A stretch of 34,835 nt of DNA from Maricaulis sp048270095 (GTDB lineage Bacteria > Pseudomonadota > Alphaproteobacteria > Caulobacterales > Maricaulaceae). This document shows, one piece after another, positions 23,424 through 32,216 of the stretch (within the stretch, counting starts at the first letter, position 1; every line of letters starts with the position of its first letter). The position numbers were made by a program, and so were the translations under genes. The stretch is from contig NZ_JBLWTL010000027.1 in assembly GCF_048270095.1 (NCBI RefSeq), positions 1 to 34,835 on the forward strand, in the 5' to 3' direction. The notes beneath the pieces were generated by a model, which saw only the letters and a program-made list of their open reading frames with translations, was not told where the DNA came from and searched no databases.

Positions 23424-25547
23424 CTAGCCTGCCGCCTCGGCCAGGGCGTTGATGACAATATCGCGTGTCAGCACCGAGGGCAGTACCCGGGCCGGTCCAC
23501 CATCGGCCGGATAGACCAGATAGAGTGGCACACCCGCCTGGCCGTGTTCGGCAATCAGGGCCGCGATCTCGTCATTGCGATTGGTCCAGTCGGCCCGCAT
23601 CTCCACCACGCCATAACGCTCGAACGCATCGGCGACCGCCGGGTCGCTGAGCGCGCCGAGCTTGTTGACCTGGCAGGTCACACACCAGGCCGCCGTGACA
23701 TCGATGAAGACAGGCTGCCCATTGGCGCGCAATTCAGCCACGCGTTCGCGCGACCACGCCTCTTCACCACCGGAGAGGTTTGGCGCATTGGTCGCCGCCG
23801 GCAGGCGGGCGATTGCCAGTGTCGCGCCGAGGCCGGTCAGGAGTGAAAGCACAGCGATGACCGTCCAGGCGAGATGCTTCTGTTTGCGCGCCCAGATCGC
23901 CAGGCTCAGGGCCAGCAGGCCGATACCCAGCAGCAACAGGCCTGACGGGCCGGACTGGATCACCAGCACCCAGCTCAGCCACAGCACCGAGGCGAACATC
24001 GGAAAGGCGAGGAATTGCTTGAACTGCTCCATCCAGCGGCCCGGCTTGGGCATGAAGGCCTGCAGTGCCGGTATGAAGCTGACCAGCACGAAGGGTGCCG
24101 CCAGCCCGGCTCCCATCGCCGCCGCGACGAGCAGGACGATGACCGCCGGCTGCGTCAGGGCCAGCCCCAGCGCTCCGGCCGCGAGTGGTCCGACGCAGGG
24201 CGCCGCGACGATCACGGCGAGCACGCCGGTGAAGAAGGCCCCCTGGGCACCAGGCTTCTCGCTCAGACCGCCACCGACGCCTTGCAGGCTGGTGCCGATT
24301 TCGAACATGCCGAGCAGATTGAGGCCAATCGCGAACAGGAGCAGGGTCAGGCCTGCGACCACGACGGGCACTTGCAGCTGAAAACCCCAGCCGACCGGCA
24401 GGCCAAATTCGCGCAATCCGACCAGCACGGCCGCCAGGGCGACAAAGCTCATGATCACACCCGCCAGGAAGAACAGGGCATGGCGGTGCACCCGGTGCGG
24501 ATCATCATGCGCGCCCTCGACGAATTGCAGCACCTTGATCGAAAGGATCGGGAAGACGCACGGCATCAGATTCAGGATGAGGCCGCCGCCAAAGGCGAGC
24601 AGGAGCAGGCCGATCAGCCCCGGCGCGACCACAGCTGCCGGGCCATTGTCGGCCACGCCGGCCGTGGCTGGCAGCACCATGTCCGGATCGGGCTCGGCCC
24701 AGATCTCGATAGCCTGTTCGCGGGCGCCCGCGCCGCTTCCCAGCGTATAGCGCAACACCCCGCCGCGCGCCGTAGCGAGCTGAGGATCGGCCCGGTAACC
24801 CCGCGTCAGGACCAGCCGCGCCAGACCCTCGCCGCGCTCGGCGCGTTGTTCGGCGGCGTGCTCGATCAGGGCGCCGTCATAGGGGAAGAAAGTGAGGTCA
24901 TGCCACTCCGGCGCGACGGCGGAAAAATCACCGCCCTCCAGCTCAAGCACGACAGCTGTCTCACCAAAGCCGACCCGTGCGTCCAGACCGGTCGCCGGCT
25001 GCGGCACAGAATCGAGCGCCGCCTGGATGTACCAATAGCCGGTCTCGTCGCGCCCGGACTGTTCGGCGACCGGCAGGGTCAGGGTCAGCGTGCCTTCCTC
25101 CGGGACACAGATAATTTCACAGACGAGCCAGCTGGCATGCCCCGTGATCACCAGTTCAGACCCGGCAAAATCCGCGGACAGCTCAACCGGCAGAGGCAGC
25201 ACGACCTCATCATGATAGCCGTAGTCGAGAATCGTGTCGGCGAGCGGCAATTCGATCGGCGCCGGCCATTCGAACTCGCCCATCGTGACGCCGGCCGGCA
25301 CCTCCCAGCGCACCTCCGGTGGCAGTCCATTATCGCCGGGATTGCGCCAATAAGTGTGCCAGCCCTCGGGCATGACCTGCCGGAAGCCAAGGTAGAAGGT
25401 GTCGCCCGGGGCCACCACGGCCATGTCGGAGACCAGGCTCGCTTCAACAATGGGTTCATTGCTGGCCCAGCCCGGCTGGGCCGACGCGGTAGCGGCAAAG
25501 CCCGTCAAGAGAGCGAAGGCCGTAGCGAGACTGGCAAGAAGACGCAT
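23424..25547 (-). CDS. dsbD: DsbD/ScsB-type thiol:disulfide interchange protein
   Basis: 707 residues. It carries reducing power from cytoplasmic thioredoxin across the inner membrane to periplasmic partners. A signal peptide ends near ASA (residue 23). The periplasmic alpha domain has C143 and C147 in WLVCEIICVPE. The hydrophobic core (about 310-590, eight or so segments) has the two essential cysteines in NLMPCVFPIL and AAPCVGPLAAG. The C-terminal thioredoxin-like domain has WCVTC (621-625) and the cis-Pro region GVPLYLVYP. The long N-terminal domain with a Cys-x3-Cys is closer to ScsB-like proteins than to E. coli DsbD, so the symbol is approximate. Confidence 0.93.
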   Translation of the reverse strand: MRLLASLATAFALLTGFAATASAQPGWASNEPIVEASLVSDMAVVAPGDTFYLGFRQVMPEGWHTYWRNPGDNGLPPEVRWEVPAGVTMGEFEWPAPIELPLADTILDYGYHDEVVLPLPVELSADFAGSELVITGHASWLVCEIICVPEEGTLTLTLPVAEQSGRDETGYWYIQAALDSVPQPATGLDARVGFGETAVVLELEGGDFSAVAPEWHDLTFFPYDGALIEHAAEQRAERGEGLARLVLTRGYRADPQLATARGGVLRYTLGSGAGAREQAIEIWAEPDPDMVLPATAGVADNGPAAVVAPGLIGLLLLAFGGGLILNLMPCVFPILSIKVLQFVEGAHDDPHRVHRHALFFLAGVIMSFVALAAVLVGLREFGLPVGWGFQLQVPVVVAGLTLLLFAIGLNLLGMFEIGTSLQGVGGGLSEKPGAQGAFFTGVLAVIVAAPCVGPLAAGALGLALTQPAVIVLLVAAAMGAGLAAPFVLVSFIPALQAFMPKPGRWMEQFKQFLAFPMFASVLWLSWVLVIQSGPSGLLLLGIGLLALSLAIWARKQKHLAWTVIAVLSLLTGLGATLAIARLPAATNAPNLSGGEEAWSRERVAELRANGQPVFIDVTAAWCVTCQVNKLGALSDPAVADAFERYGVVEMRADWTNRNDEIAALIAEHGQAGVPLYLVYPADGGPARVLPSVLTRDIVINALAEAAG

Positions 25548-25656
25548 GGATGAACCTCAAGGCTGGAGCGGATGCGGGATGACCGTCAATGCCATATAGG
25601 CATGTTTTGTCCCGGGTCGAAGCCTGATCGCGCAATGGTGATCGCAGACAAGCAAA

Positions 25657-25680
25657 CGGCCGCGCCTTGCAGCGCGGCCG
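25657..25680 (-). terminator. terminator hairpin after the SapC-family gene
   Basis: CGGCCGCGC (25657-25665) pairs perfectly with GCGCGGCCG (25672-25680) around a six-base loop. On the minus strand it is followed by TTTGCTT, an imperfect T-run. It lies 32 bases after the sapC stop and about 110 bases before the start of the dsbD-like gene. Confidence 0.65.
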
Positions 25681-25712
25681 CAGCCGTCAGAATCTCATGC
25701 CATTGGCCTGGA

Positions 25713-26501
25713 CTAGGCCTTCGGCGCAGCCGGTTCTGCTGCTTGCAGCAGTGAAACGCGGCGCATGATGCGCTCCCAGCGTTGCAGGGACATCAGATGA
25801 GCCGCAATCGCGAACAGATCGCCATTCTTGTGCATCTCAACGAGTTTCTCGGTTGGAAGATTGGAGAATTTCTCTTCGGAAACACCCCAGTAGTCAGCAA
25901 CCGGGATCGTGTTGTCCGGATTGTTCGGATCGGCGACGCGCACGTTTTTCTGCTCGAACAGGTCAAGCGCGGTGAGGCGTTCAACAAAGCCCTCGGTGAT
26001 CTTGGCGTCGTTCTCGAAGGCCGAGACGAATTCAACGGCACGATTGATGTATTCGGTCGGCTCGCCGGCCTCGTCGAAGAAGGGCACGTCCGGCTTCGAC
26101 GTCACGACGAAATCGGCACCGACATCAACACAAACCGTCGATGGCTCGTTCATCGGATTGGAAGCGCTCACGAAAGGGTAGCGGCGCACATAAGCGGGGA
26201 CGTAGTGGTCCTGGTCGAACTGGCCGTCTTCGCTGACGAAAACATTGGTGCCCTGGCGCAGGCCCATGACCAGAACCGGCATTTTCTTGTCGCCGAGGAA
26301 AATGATCGGGTAGCTGCCGCTAGCGACCGAAAATTCGCCGACAATGGCCGGAACAAAATGCCAGTCCTTCAGGAAATTGAAGGGTTGGGCGACTGATTTC
26401 ACGCCATAGGACTTGTGTTTTGTGCGATTGAGTGGCTCTACATTTTTGTAAAGCGGAACCGAACCGGTAAGGCGCGGCTCAGTGTTTGGTGCGTCGGCCA
26501 T
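25713..26501 (-). CDS. SapC-family protein
   Basis: 262 residues from ATG 26501, with AAGGGG about ten bases upstream; an in-frame extension to 26687 is rejected because it has no ribosome binding site and a different composition. The sequence has the SapC family pattern: an early PLYKNVEPLN, then FVPAIVGEF, YPIIFLG, the strongly conserved YVPAYVRRYPF and a C-terminal LMSLQRWERI. The family name comes from a Campylobacter S-layer gene cluster, but biochemical function is not established. There is no signal peptide. Base composition at third positions is less biased than in neighbours (more A and T), which fits high expression. Confidence 0.88.
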   Translation of the reverse strand: MADAPNTEPRLTGSVPLYKNVEPLNRTKHKSYGVKSVAQPFNFLKDWHFVPAIVGEFSVASGSYPIIFLGDKKMPVLVMGLRQGTNVFVSEDGQFDQDHYVPAYVRRYPFVSASNPMNEPSTVCVDVGADFVVTSKPDVPFFDEAGEPTEYINRAVEFVSAFENDAKITEGFVERLTALDLFEQKNVRVADPNNPDNTIPVADYWGVSEEKFSNLPTEKLVEMHKNGDLFAIAAHLMSLQRWERIMRRVSLLQAAEPAAPKA

Positions 26502-26982
26502 TATGCAAAACCCCTTCATTGCTTTCGGCGCTAGATAGCGGATATGCCCGATGGCGGCAACGCAGCCACGCAGGGACAGAAGCATGACGGGTCTGCAAGA
26601 CAAGTGCCGGACCCCGCAGCCGCGATCCGGCAGCGCGATCAGGGCTGTGACCAGCTTGAATACGGCGGCTTGCAGCCCACATGTCATAGGGTGTTACGCG
26701 CAGCATGAATTCGACGACCCAATGGTGTTGGCCGATTGCCCCGGGCCAAACCGCTGATGTCCGATTCCGGCACAATCTGGCCGGAGGCAGCCCGTTCCCC
26801 GCCGATCGCTCTCATCGGGGCGTACCCGTCGGGCATGACAATCATCGCCCGCAGCCGGACAGGCCGGTTGCTGACATCGCCGCCCGGCGGAATACGCCGT
26901 TCCATTGTCCTGCCAGACCCGAACCGGCAATACGGCAGAGGCGGGTGTGCTTTGTGCTGAACTGGGTTTAGATATTCTGACC
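26502..26982. other. 481-base gap between sapC and zur, no convincing gene
   Basis: This divergent region must hold the promoters of the SapC-family gene and the Zur-like regulator. Several short frames are open on both strands (for example minus 26684-26905 and plus 26736-26960, each about 73-74 codons). Some have GC-rich third positions, but they lie on top of each other and none has a properly spaced ribosome binding site or a recognisable domain. I could not identify a Zur box. A decayed gene is possible. Confidence 0.4.
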
Positions 26983-27417
26983 ATGACCGCTGATTCCACC
27001 CTCACAGCCCTTGCGGCCGCAGACGCACTTTGTTCCCGGCAGGGCGAACGGCTGACACCGGTCCGCCGCCGGGTGCTTGAACTCGTCCTGACCGCCGACC
27101 GCCCGGTGAAGGCCTATGATCTGCTGGAAGCCCTCAAACCGGGCCCGGGCTCGGCCAAGCCTCCAACGGTCTACCGGGCGCTCGACTTCCTGATCGGACT
27201 GGGTCTGGTTCACAAGGTCGAAGCCCTCAACGCCTTTGTTGGCTGCACCACGGTTCATACCCATTCGGATGGCTGCGCCGAGCTGTTCATCTGCACCCAT
27301 TGCGGCGCGGTCGAGGAACGTCATGGCGCCCCCGTCAGCACCCACCGGCCGGAAGGCTTCCGGATTGAGCGCTCGGTGATCGAGCATTTCGGCCATTGCA
27401 GCCTTTGCGACCACTGA
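26983..27417 (+). CDS. zur: Fur-family transcriptional regulator, Zur-like
   Basis: 144 residues from ATG 26983; upstream in-frame starts only add non-conserved sequence. The N-terminal winged helix contains LTPVRRRVLELVL and PPTVYRALDFLIGLGLVHKV. The dimerisation domain has HTHSDGCAELFICTHCGAVEE and ends with HFGHCSLCDH, giving the two Cys-x2-Cys pairs of a structural zinc site. The segment EALNAFVGC is typical of Zur rather than Fur. It should repress zinc-uptake genes when zinc is plentiful; no such genes are in this window. The thioesterase gene begins 14 bases after its stop, with its ribosome binding site overlapping the zur stop, so the two are coupled. Confidence 0.88.
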   Translation: MTADSTLTALAAADALCSRQGERLTPVRRRVLELVLTADRPVKAYDLLEALKPGPGSAKPPTVYRALDFLIGLGLVHKVEALNAFVGCTTVHTHSDGCAELFICTHCGAVEERHGAPVSTHRPEGFRIERSVIEHFGHCSLCDH

Positions 27418-27431
27418 AGGATTTTCGAGCG

Positions 27432-28355
27432 ATGATCGAGATCTGGCGCGGCAATGTAAACGCCTGGGAATGCGACGAACTCGGCCATATGAATGTGAAA
27501 TTCTATCTGACCAAGGCCAGCGAGGCGCTGGCCGGACTGGCGGCGCAGAGCGGGCTCAATGCCATCCACCGCGCCGACGCCAACGCCACCCTGCTGCCGA
27601 CCGCCCTGCACGTCCGCTTTCTCGCCGAAGCGCGCCCCGGTGCCCCATTGGTGATCGAGGCGGGCTGGACCGCGATCAGCGAAACCGGCAGCTCGGCTGT
27701 GCTGATCATGCGTCATGGCGGCACAGGCAAGCCGGCAGCCAGCTTCCGGATTGATCTCGCCCATGTGTCGCCGCGCGATGCCCGCGCCTTCCCCTGGCCC
27801 GGCCACTTTGCCGACCAACTGCGGGACCGGATGGTGGAAACCCCCGATTTTGCCCAGCCGCGCGGCCTTACCGAAACGGCGTCCCGCCAGGCGGCATCCC
27901 TGAAGCGCGCCGACTCGCTGGGCCTCGCCCATGTCGGTCAGGGCCGTTTCACCCCCGACGAAGTGGATGTGTTTGGCCGTATGCGGACCGAGGTCCTGCT
28001 CGGCCGGATTTCCGACTCAGTGGTGAATTTCAAGGACGCCTTCCCCGAGGAATGGGCATTCCACAAGGGCGAGGCCGGCGGCCGGATCGGATCGGCCCTG
28101 CTGGAATGCCGTATTCTGCCACGGCGCTGGCCGCGTGCCGGAGACGGCTATCTTGTTCGCTCGGGATTGAAGTCTTTCGGCCCGAAAGTGCGAAACCTCG
28201 TCCACTGGGTACTCGACCCGGCGACCGGCAAGCCCTGGTGGACCATGGAGGGGATTGCTGCCCCGATGGATCTCGATGCGCGCAAGATCATCGATCTGCC
28301 TGACACGGTCCGGGCCGGGCTGGAACAAGCCTGTATTGCGGGCATTGAGGCCTAG
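27432..28355 (+). CDS. double-hotdog acyl thioesterase
   Basis: 307 residues from ATG 27432, with AAGGA overlapping the zur stop codon. Two consecutive hotdog domains are visible. The first begins with WRGNVNAWECDELGHMNVKFYL, with the D-x2-GHMN pattern of 4-hydroxybenzoyl-CoA-type thioesterases. The second begins near residue 170 with DEVDVFGRMRTEVLLGRISDS, where GRM replaces GHMN. It probably hydrolyses an acyl-CoA or acyl-carrier thioester in the cytoplasm; the substrate is unknown. The link with zur may be only positional. The stop is followed by 294 bases without a clear gene. Confidence 0.82.
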   Translation: MIEIWRGNVNAWECDELGHMNVKFYLTKASEALAGLAAQSGLNAIHRADANATLLPTALHVRFLAEARPGAPLVIEAGWTAISETGSSAVLIMRHGGTGKPAASFRIDLAHVSPRDARAFPWPGHFADQLRDRMVETPDFAQPRGLTETASRQAASLKRADSLGLAHVGQGRFTPDEVDVFGRMRTEVLLGRISDSVVNFKDAFPEEWAFHKGEAGGRIGSALLECRILPRRWPRAGDGYLVRSGLKSFGPKVRNLVHWVLDPATGKPWWTMEGIAAPMDLDARKIIDLPDTVRAGLEQACIAGIEA

Positions 28356-28481
28356 CCACCTGTGCCCTCACCGCCACACTCGTGACGGATAGGCGACAAA
28401 CCGACTCTCCCGGCCTTGCCCCGCGGCGAAAGCCCGGTGTAACCACCCCCTACGGACCAATCGACATATTGGAGCAGACCC

Positions 28482-28499
28482 ATGAGCAGATCTATCTGA
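28482..28499 (+). other. possible five-codon leader peptide
   Basis: ATG AGC AGA TCT ATC TGA (MSRSI, stop) has GGAG at 28471-28474, seven bases upstream. It lies 150 bases before the ABC transporter start. The combination of a good ribosome binding site with an immediate stop is suggestive of a leader peptide, but the same pattern occurs by chance. Confidence 0.25.
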
Positions 28500-28649
28500 C
28501 CTTCGACGGTGGCTGAACGTGCCGCCTTCGCATGCGACCTCGCCGCGCTTGCTTTCAAGCCCCGCCTCGCATGATCGCGCTGACGTTCTTCACACCACAG
28601 GTTTGATGCACTGCTTGTCTGAGGACGGACTCCCGGGTCCGCTGCTAAT

Positions 28650-30425
28650 ATGTCGACTTCTGAATCCGATACGCCCGTCATTCGTACGCTGACCAATTTA
28701 CAGGTGCTGGCTTACCTGCGCCGGCAATGGATGCGGCGCCCCTTCCTGCTGACCGGGATGATCACTTTCATGGTGCTGGCGACAGTGGCCGAGGTTTTCA
28801 TCCCGGTGGCTGCAGGCCGCCTGATTGATGCCCTCGCGGCCGGACCCGAGACGGGCCAGCCCTGGCCTGCCTTCGCGCTCTATCTCGGCACGGCTGTGAC
28901 CTATTATTTCGTGCGCCAGATGGCCTCGCGCTGCGAAGTGCCCTTCTCCTCGGCCAATATGGCCGATCTGACGACGGACGCCTTTGGCAAGGTACAACGC
29001 TTCTCGCTGGATTGGCATGCGAACACATTCGCCGGGTCTGTGGTCCGCAAGATCACGCGCGGGATGTGGGCCTATGACACGATCACGGTCAATATCTTCC
29101 TCGGCATTGCGCCTTCGCTCGGTGTGATGCTGGGCGTCGCGGGCGTGATGGCGGTGCGCTGGCCGCTGGTTGGCGGCGTGGTGCTGGTGGTGATGGCCGC
29201 CTTCATTGCCTCATCCCTGATGCTGAGCCGCTATTATATCCGGCCGCAAAACATGCGCTCCAACGCGCTGGATTCCCAGATTGGCGGTGCCCTGGCGGAT
29301 GCTGTCGGCGGCATCGCAACGGTCAAGAGTTTTGGCGCAGAGACACGTGAGGATGAGCGTTTTCATGAGCTTACCTGGCGTTGGCGCAATGAGACCAAGA
29401 AGACCTGGCTGCGCTTCGTCAATTCCTGGCTGGTCAATATCGTCACCGATTTGTCGATGCAGGCCGGCCTGGTCGGATTGCTCGTCTGGCAATGGTCGCG
29501 CGGCGCGGCCTCGGCCGGCGATGTCGTTGCGGCGCTGGCGGCCTATATGCTGGTGTCAGGCTATATGCGCCGCTTTGGTGAGCAGGTGCAGGCGATTCAG
29601 CGCTCGATGGATGAATTGCAGGATCTCGCCGTGTTCGATCTGCAGGAGAGCACGGTGGAGGATGCCGCCGATGCGCGTTCGTTCGAACCGGGTGCCGGCG
29701 CGATCCGGTTTGACCGGGTCGGTTTCACCTATGAAGGCCAGAACCGCCCGTTATATCGAGACTTTTCGCTCGACATCCAGCCCGGCGAGAAAGTCGCGCT
29801 GGTCGGTGCGACGGGCTCGGGCAAGTCGACCTTCGTCAAGTTGCTGCAGCGTCTCTACGACGTCAATGAGGGCGCGGTCGAGATTGATGGCCAGGATGTG
29901 CGCGGGGTGGCGCAGGCGAGCTTGCGCCAGAATATTGCCCTGGTGCCGCAGGATCCGGCGCTGTTTCACCGCACGATCGCGGAGAATATCGCCTATGGAT
30001 CACCCGATGCGAGCGAAGTCGATATCATTGCTGCCGCCCGGGCGGCCCATGCCCATTCGTTTATTGCAAGCCTGCCGCAAGGCTACCGCACACTTGTGGG
30101 TGAGCGTGGGGTCAAGCTTTCGGGCGGTGAGCGGCAGCGCGTGGCGATCGCCCGCGCCATTCTGACCGACGCCCCGATCCTGATCCTGGATGAAGCGACC
30201 TCGAGTCTCGACAACGAGACCGAGCGCGATGTGAAGCTGGCGATGGAAGCGGTGATGAAGGGGCGCACGACCATCATCATCGCCCACCGTCTGTCGACGA
30301 TCCGCGATGCCGACCGCATCCTGGTATTCGACAGAGGCCGCATCGTCGAACAGGGCAGTCATGACGAGCTGGCCAGCAAGGATGATGGCACTTATGCCCG
30401 TCTGGCGGCGCTGGCCGCCGGGTAA
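28650..30425 (+). CDS. ABC exporter, fused membrane and ATPase domains (MsbA-like half transporter)
   Basis: 591 residues. The N-terminal membrane domain (about 30-310) has six hydrophobic segments of the type I exporter fold. The C-terminal ATPase has Walker A GATGSGKST (about 387-395), the Q-loop VPQDPALF, the signature LSGGERQR (about 489), Walker B ILILDEATSSLD and the H-loop IIIAHRLSTI. Such half transporters act as homodimers or heterodimers and export lipids, peptides or drugs; the cargo cannot be inferred. ATG 28650 has no clear ribosome binding site and lies ten bases after a CGGAC/GTCCG hairpin (28625-28640), so it may be under translational control. A good terminator follows. Confidence 0.93.
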   Translation: MSTSESDTPVIRTLTNLQVLAYLRRQWMRRPFLLTGMITFMVLATVAEVFIPVAAGRLIDALAAGPETGQPWPAFALYLGTAVTYYFVRQMASRCEVPFSSANMADLTTDAFGKVQRFSLDWHANTFAGSVVRKITRGMWAYDTITVNIFLGIAPSLGVMLGVAGVMAVRWPLVGGVVLVVMAAFIASSLMLSRYYIRPQNMRSNALDSQIGGALADAVGGIATVKSFGAETREDERFHELTWRWRNETKKTWLRFVNSWLVNIVTDLSMQAGLVGLLVWQWSRGAASAGDVVAALAAYMLVSGYMRRFGEQVQAIQRSMDELQDLAVFDLQESTVEDAADARSFEPGAGAIRFDRVGFTYEGQNRPLYRDFSLDIQPGEKVALVGATGSGKSTFVKLLQRLYDVNEGAVEIDGQDVRGVAQASLRQNIALVPQDPALFHRTIAENIAYGSPDASEVDIIAAARAAHAHSFIASLPQGYRTLVGERGVKLSGGERQRVAIARAILTDAPILILDEATSSLDNETERDVKLAMEAVMKGRTTIIIAHRLSTIRDADRILVFDRGRIVEQGSHDELASKDDGTYARLAALAAG

Positions 30426-30432
30426 GTCCAGG

Positions 30433-30486
30433 CGCCGCGCCCTTCACACCTGCTTGACTGGTGCTGGACGGCGCGGCGTGCTTTTC
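30433..30486 (+). terminator. intrinsic terminator after the ABC exporter
   Basis: CGCCGCGCC (30433-30441) pairs perfectly with GGCGCGGCG (30470-30478). An inner CACC/GGTG stem occupies the loop, and TGCTTTT follows. It ends 28 bases before the next start codon. Confidence 0.75.
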
Positions 30487-30514
30487 TCCGGCTGATTGTC
30501 ATTTCGAGGTCGTG

Positions 30515-31348
30515 ATGCGTTTGCTTGTCAGCCTGTTTGCCCTGTTTCTGATTGCGCCGGTATCGATGGCGGATGACGGCTCACCCTCGCCCTTCAACCA
30601 GGATTATTCCGCCATGGCCGTGGTCGATGACGCCCTGGCTGAGGCGCTGGCGGAGGAGAAAAACCTGCTGCTCATTTTCGGCGCCAACTGGTGCCATGAC
30701 AGCCGCGGCCTGGCGGGGCATTTCCAGGACCCCGAACTCGCCGCCACCCTCGAGGCGCATTATGTCACGCGCTTCATCGATGTCGGCTGGCGTGACCAGA
30801 ACCATGACGTGATCCGCCGCTTTGGTGTCGCGGCGCTGTATGCGACCCCGATGGTGATGATTATCGACCCGGCCGACGAGACCCTGCTCAATCGCGAAAC
30901 GCGCGGCGATTGGGGGTCGGCGGCATCGCGGCCGGTCGAACAGGCGCGCACCTATTTCGCACGCTGGGCCGGCGATGTGCCGCGCGCCGGCGGTGTCATC
31001 GAATCCTCGCTGATCTATCAGGCGATGCTGATCGAAATTGATCTGTTCGAGGACGAGGAAGGCGACCGTCTCGCTGCGGCCTATATCGATATCGGAACCT
31101 GGCAGGCGCTGCCGGAAACGGATCGCCCAGGGGATTTCATGACATTGGCCGACGAGGTCGATGACTGGCGCCGCGCCTTGCCACGCCAGATCACCGAACA
31201 GAGGAGCGCCGCCTATTCGCTCGTCGTTCAGGCCCTGGCCGCGATAGCCGGAGAGACGCCGATCTCGGCCGACACTGTCGCCGAGCTGGACCGCCTTGAC
31301 CCCGACCTTCACCTCGTCTTTCAACCGCATCAAAGCGAGCGCTGGTAG
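30515..31348 (+). CDS. exported thioredoxin-fold protein with a single active-site cysteine
   Basis: 277 residues from ATG 30515, with GAGG about seven bases upstream. The signal peptide is MRLLVSLFALFLIAPVSMA. The N-terminal half of the mature protein is thioredoxin-like: ALAEEKNLLLIFGANWCHDSRGL, with W59-C60-H-D-S63 where a thioredoxin would have Cys-x2-Cys. The cis-Pro region is YATPMVMIIDP. The second cysteine is replaced by Ser, so it is unlikely to be an ordinary oxidoreductase and may work as an isomerase, a monothiol enzyme or a binding protein. The C-terminal half (about 150-277) is helical and not recognised. It lies between the ABC exporter terminator and the PhzF-like gene. Confidence 0.82.
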   Translation: MRLLVSLFALFLIAPVSMADDGSPSPFNQDYSAMAVVDDALAEALAEEKNLLLIFGANWCHDSRGLAGHFQDPELAATLEAHYVTRFIDVGWRDQNHDVIRRFGVAALYATPMVMIIDPADETLLNRETRGDWGSAASRPVEQARTYFARWAGDVPRAGGVIESSLIYQAMLIEIDLFEDEEGDRLAAAYIDIGTWQALPETDRPGDFMTLADEVDDWRRALPRQITEQRSAAYSLVVQALAAIAGETPISADTVAELDRLDPDLHLVFQPHQSERW

Positions 31349-31378
31349 CCCCGGCCCGCCGCGTCCGGGAGCCCGTCA

Positions 31379-32191
31379 ATGCCCTCCATTCCCTATTTCG
31401 AAATCCATGCCTTCGCCGATCCCGACCTGCCTTTCAGCGGCAATCCGGCGGGCGTCTGCCTGATGGAAGCCTTCCCGGATGATCAGGTCCTGAAGGGGAT
31501 TGCCGCCTCGAATAATCTCTCGGAGACCGCCTTCCTGGTGCCTGCCGACGCGCAGTCCTGGCATTTGCGCTGGTTCACGCCCACGGTCGAGGTCGATCTG
31601 TGCGGGCATGCGACCCTGGCGGCCGGCGCTGTGGTGCTGGAATATGACCTCGGAGCGCCAGGCACGGCCCGCTTCGACACCCGGTCAGGCCGGCTTGAGG
31701 TCTCCCGCGATGGCACAGGATTGGCGATGGATTTGCCGCTGATCGGTTTCCGCCCCGGCGAGCGCGACAGCGCCATCGGGTCAGCCCTCGGCATCTCGGC
31801 CGATCCGCGCGACGTGCTGAGCATCGACCGGATCCATGGCGCCGGTTATCAGATGTGGGTGATGGAGGATGAAGGCGCGGTGCGCGAGGCCCGTCCCGAT
31901 CATGGCCAGCTGCGCCAGCTCGACACCAATATTATTTTGACGGCACCGGGCGATCGAAGCGATTTCGTTTCGCGCTTCTTTGCCCCGGCCTCCGGCGTCG
32001 ATGAAGATCCGGTGACCGGCTCGGCGCATTGCACGCTGGCGCCCTATTGGGCCGAGCGTCTCGGCAAGTCCCGGCTGAGCGCGCGCCAGATCGGTCCGCG
32101 TCCCGGCATGCTTGAGGTGGAAACAAATGGCGGGCGCGTGACCCTGTATGGCCACGCGCCGCGCTATCTGGAAGGCCGCCTATGGGCCTGA
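31379..32191 (+). CDS. PhzF-family isomerase/epimerase-like protein
   Basis: 270 residues, normal for the family. Members share a diaminopimelate-epimerase fold; PhzF itself isomerises a phenazine precursor, but most homologues have unknown substrates. Conserved elements are FSGNPAGVCL, NNLSETAFL with the catalytic Glu at 49, LCGHATLAAG and VDEDPVTGSAHCTL. There are no phenazine genes nearby, so the name of the family should not be read as a pathway assignment. It follows the thioredoxin-like gene by 30 bases and may share its transcript. It converges with the Arg-rich exported protein gene. Confidence 0.9.
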   Translation: MPSIPYFEIHAFADPDLPFSGNPAGVCLMEAFPDDQVLKGIAASNNLSETAFLVPADAQSWHLRWFTPTVEVDLCGHATLAAGAVVLEYDLGAPGTARFDTRSGRLEVSRDGTGLAMDLPLIGFRPGERDSAIGSALGISADPRDVLSIDRIHGAGYQMWVMEDEGAVREARPDHGQLRQLDTNIILTAPGDRSDFVSRFFAPASGVDEDPVTGSAHCTLAPYWAERLGKSRLSARQIGPRPGMLEVETNGGRVTLYGHAPRYLEGRLWA

Positions 32192-32216
32192 CGACCGGCT
32201 GTATCAGCCGTGCCCG

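Noticed and set aside
24015..25553. 512-codon open frame on the plus strand
   Set aside because: Antisense shadow of the dsbD-like gene, rich in Gln, His and Arg with no domain or ribosome binding site.
28352..28696. 114-codon minus-strand frame before the ABC exporter
   Set aside because: Overlaps both neighbours, has no ribosome binding site and no recognisable sequence.
31379..32191. Phenazine biosynthesis role for the PhzF-like gene
   Set aside because: No other phenazine gene is present and most PhzF relatives have no link to phenazines.
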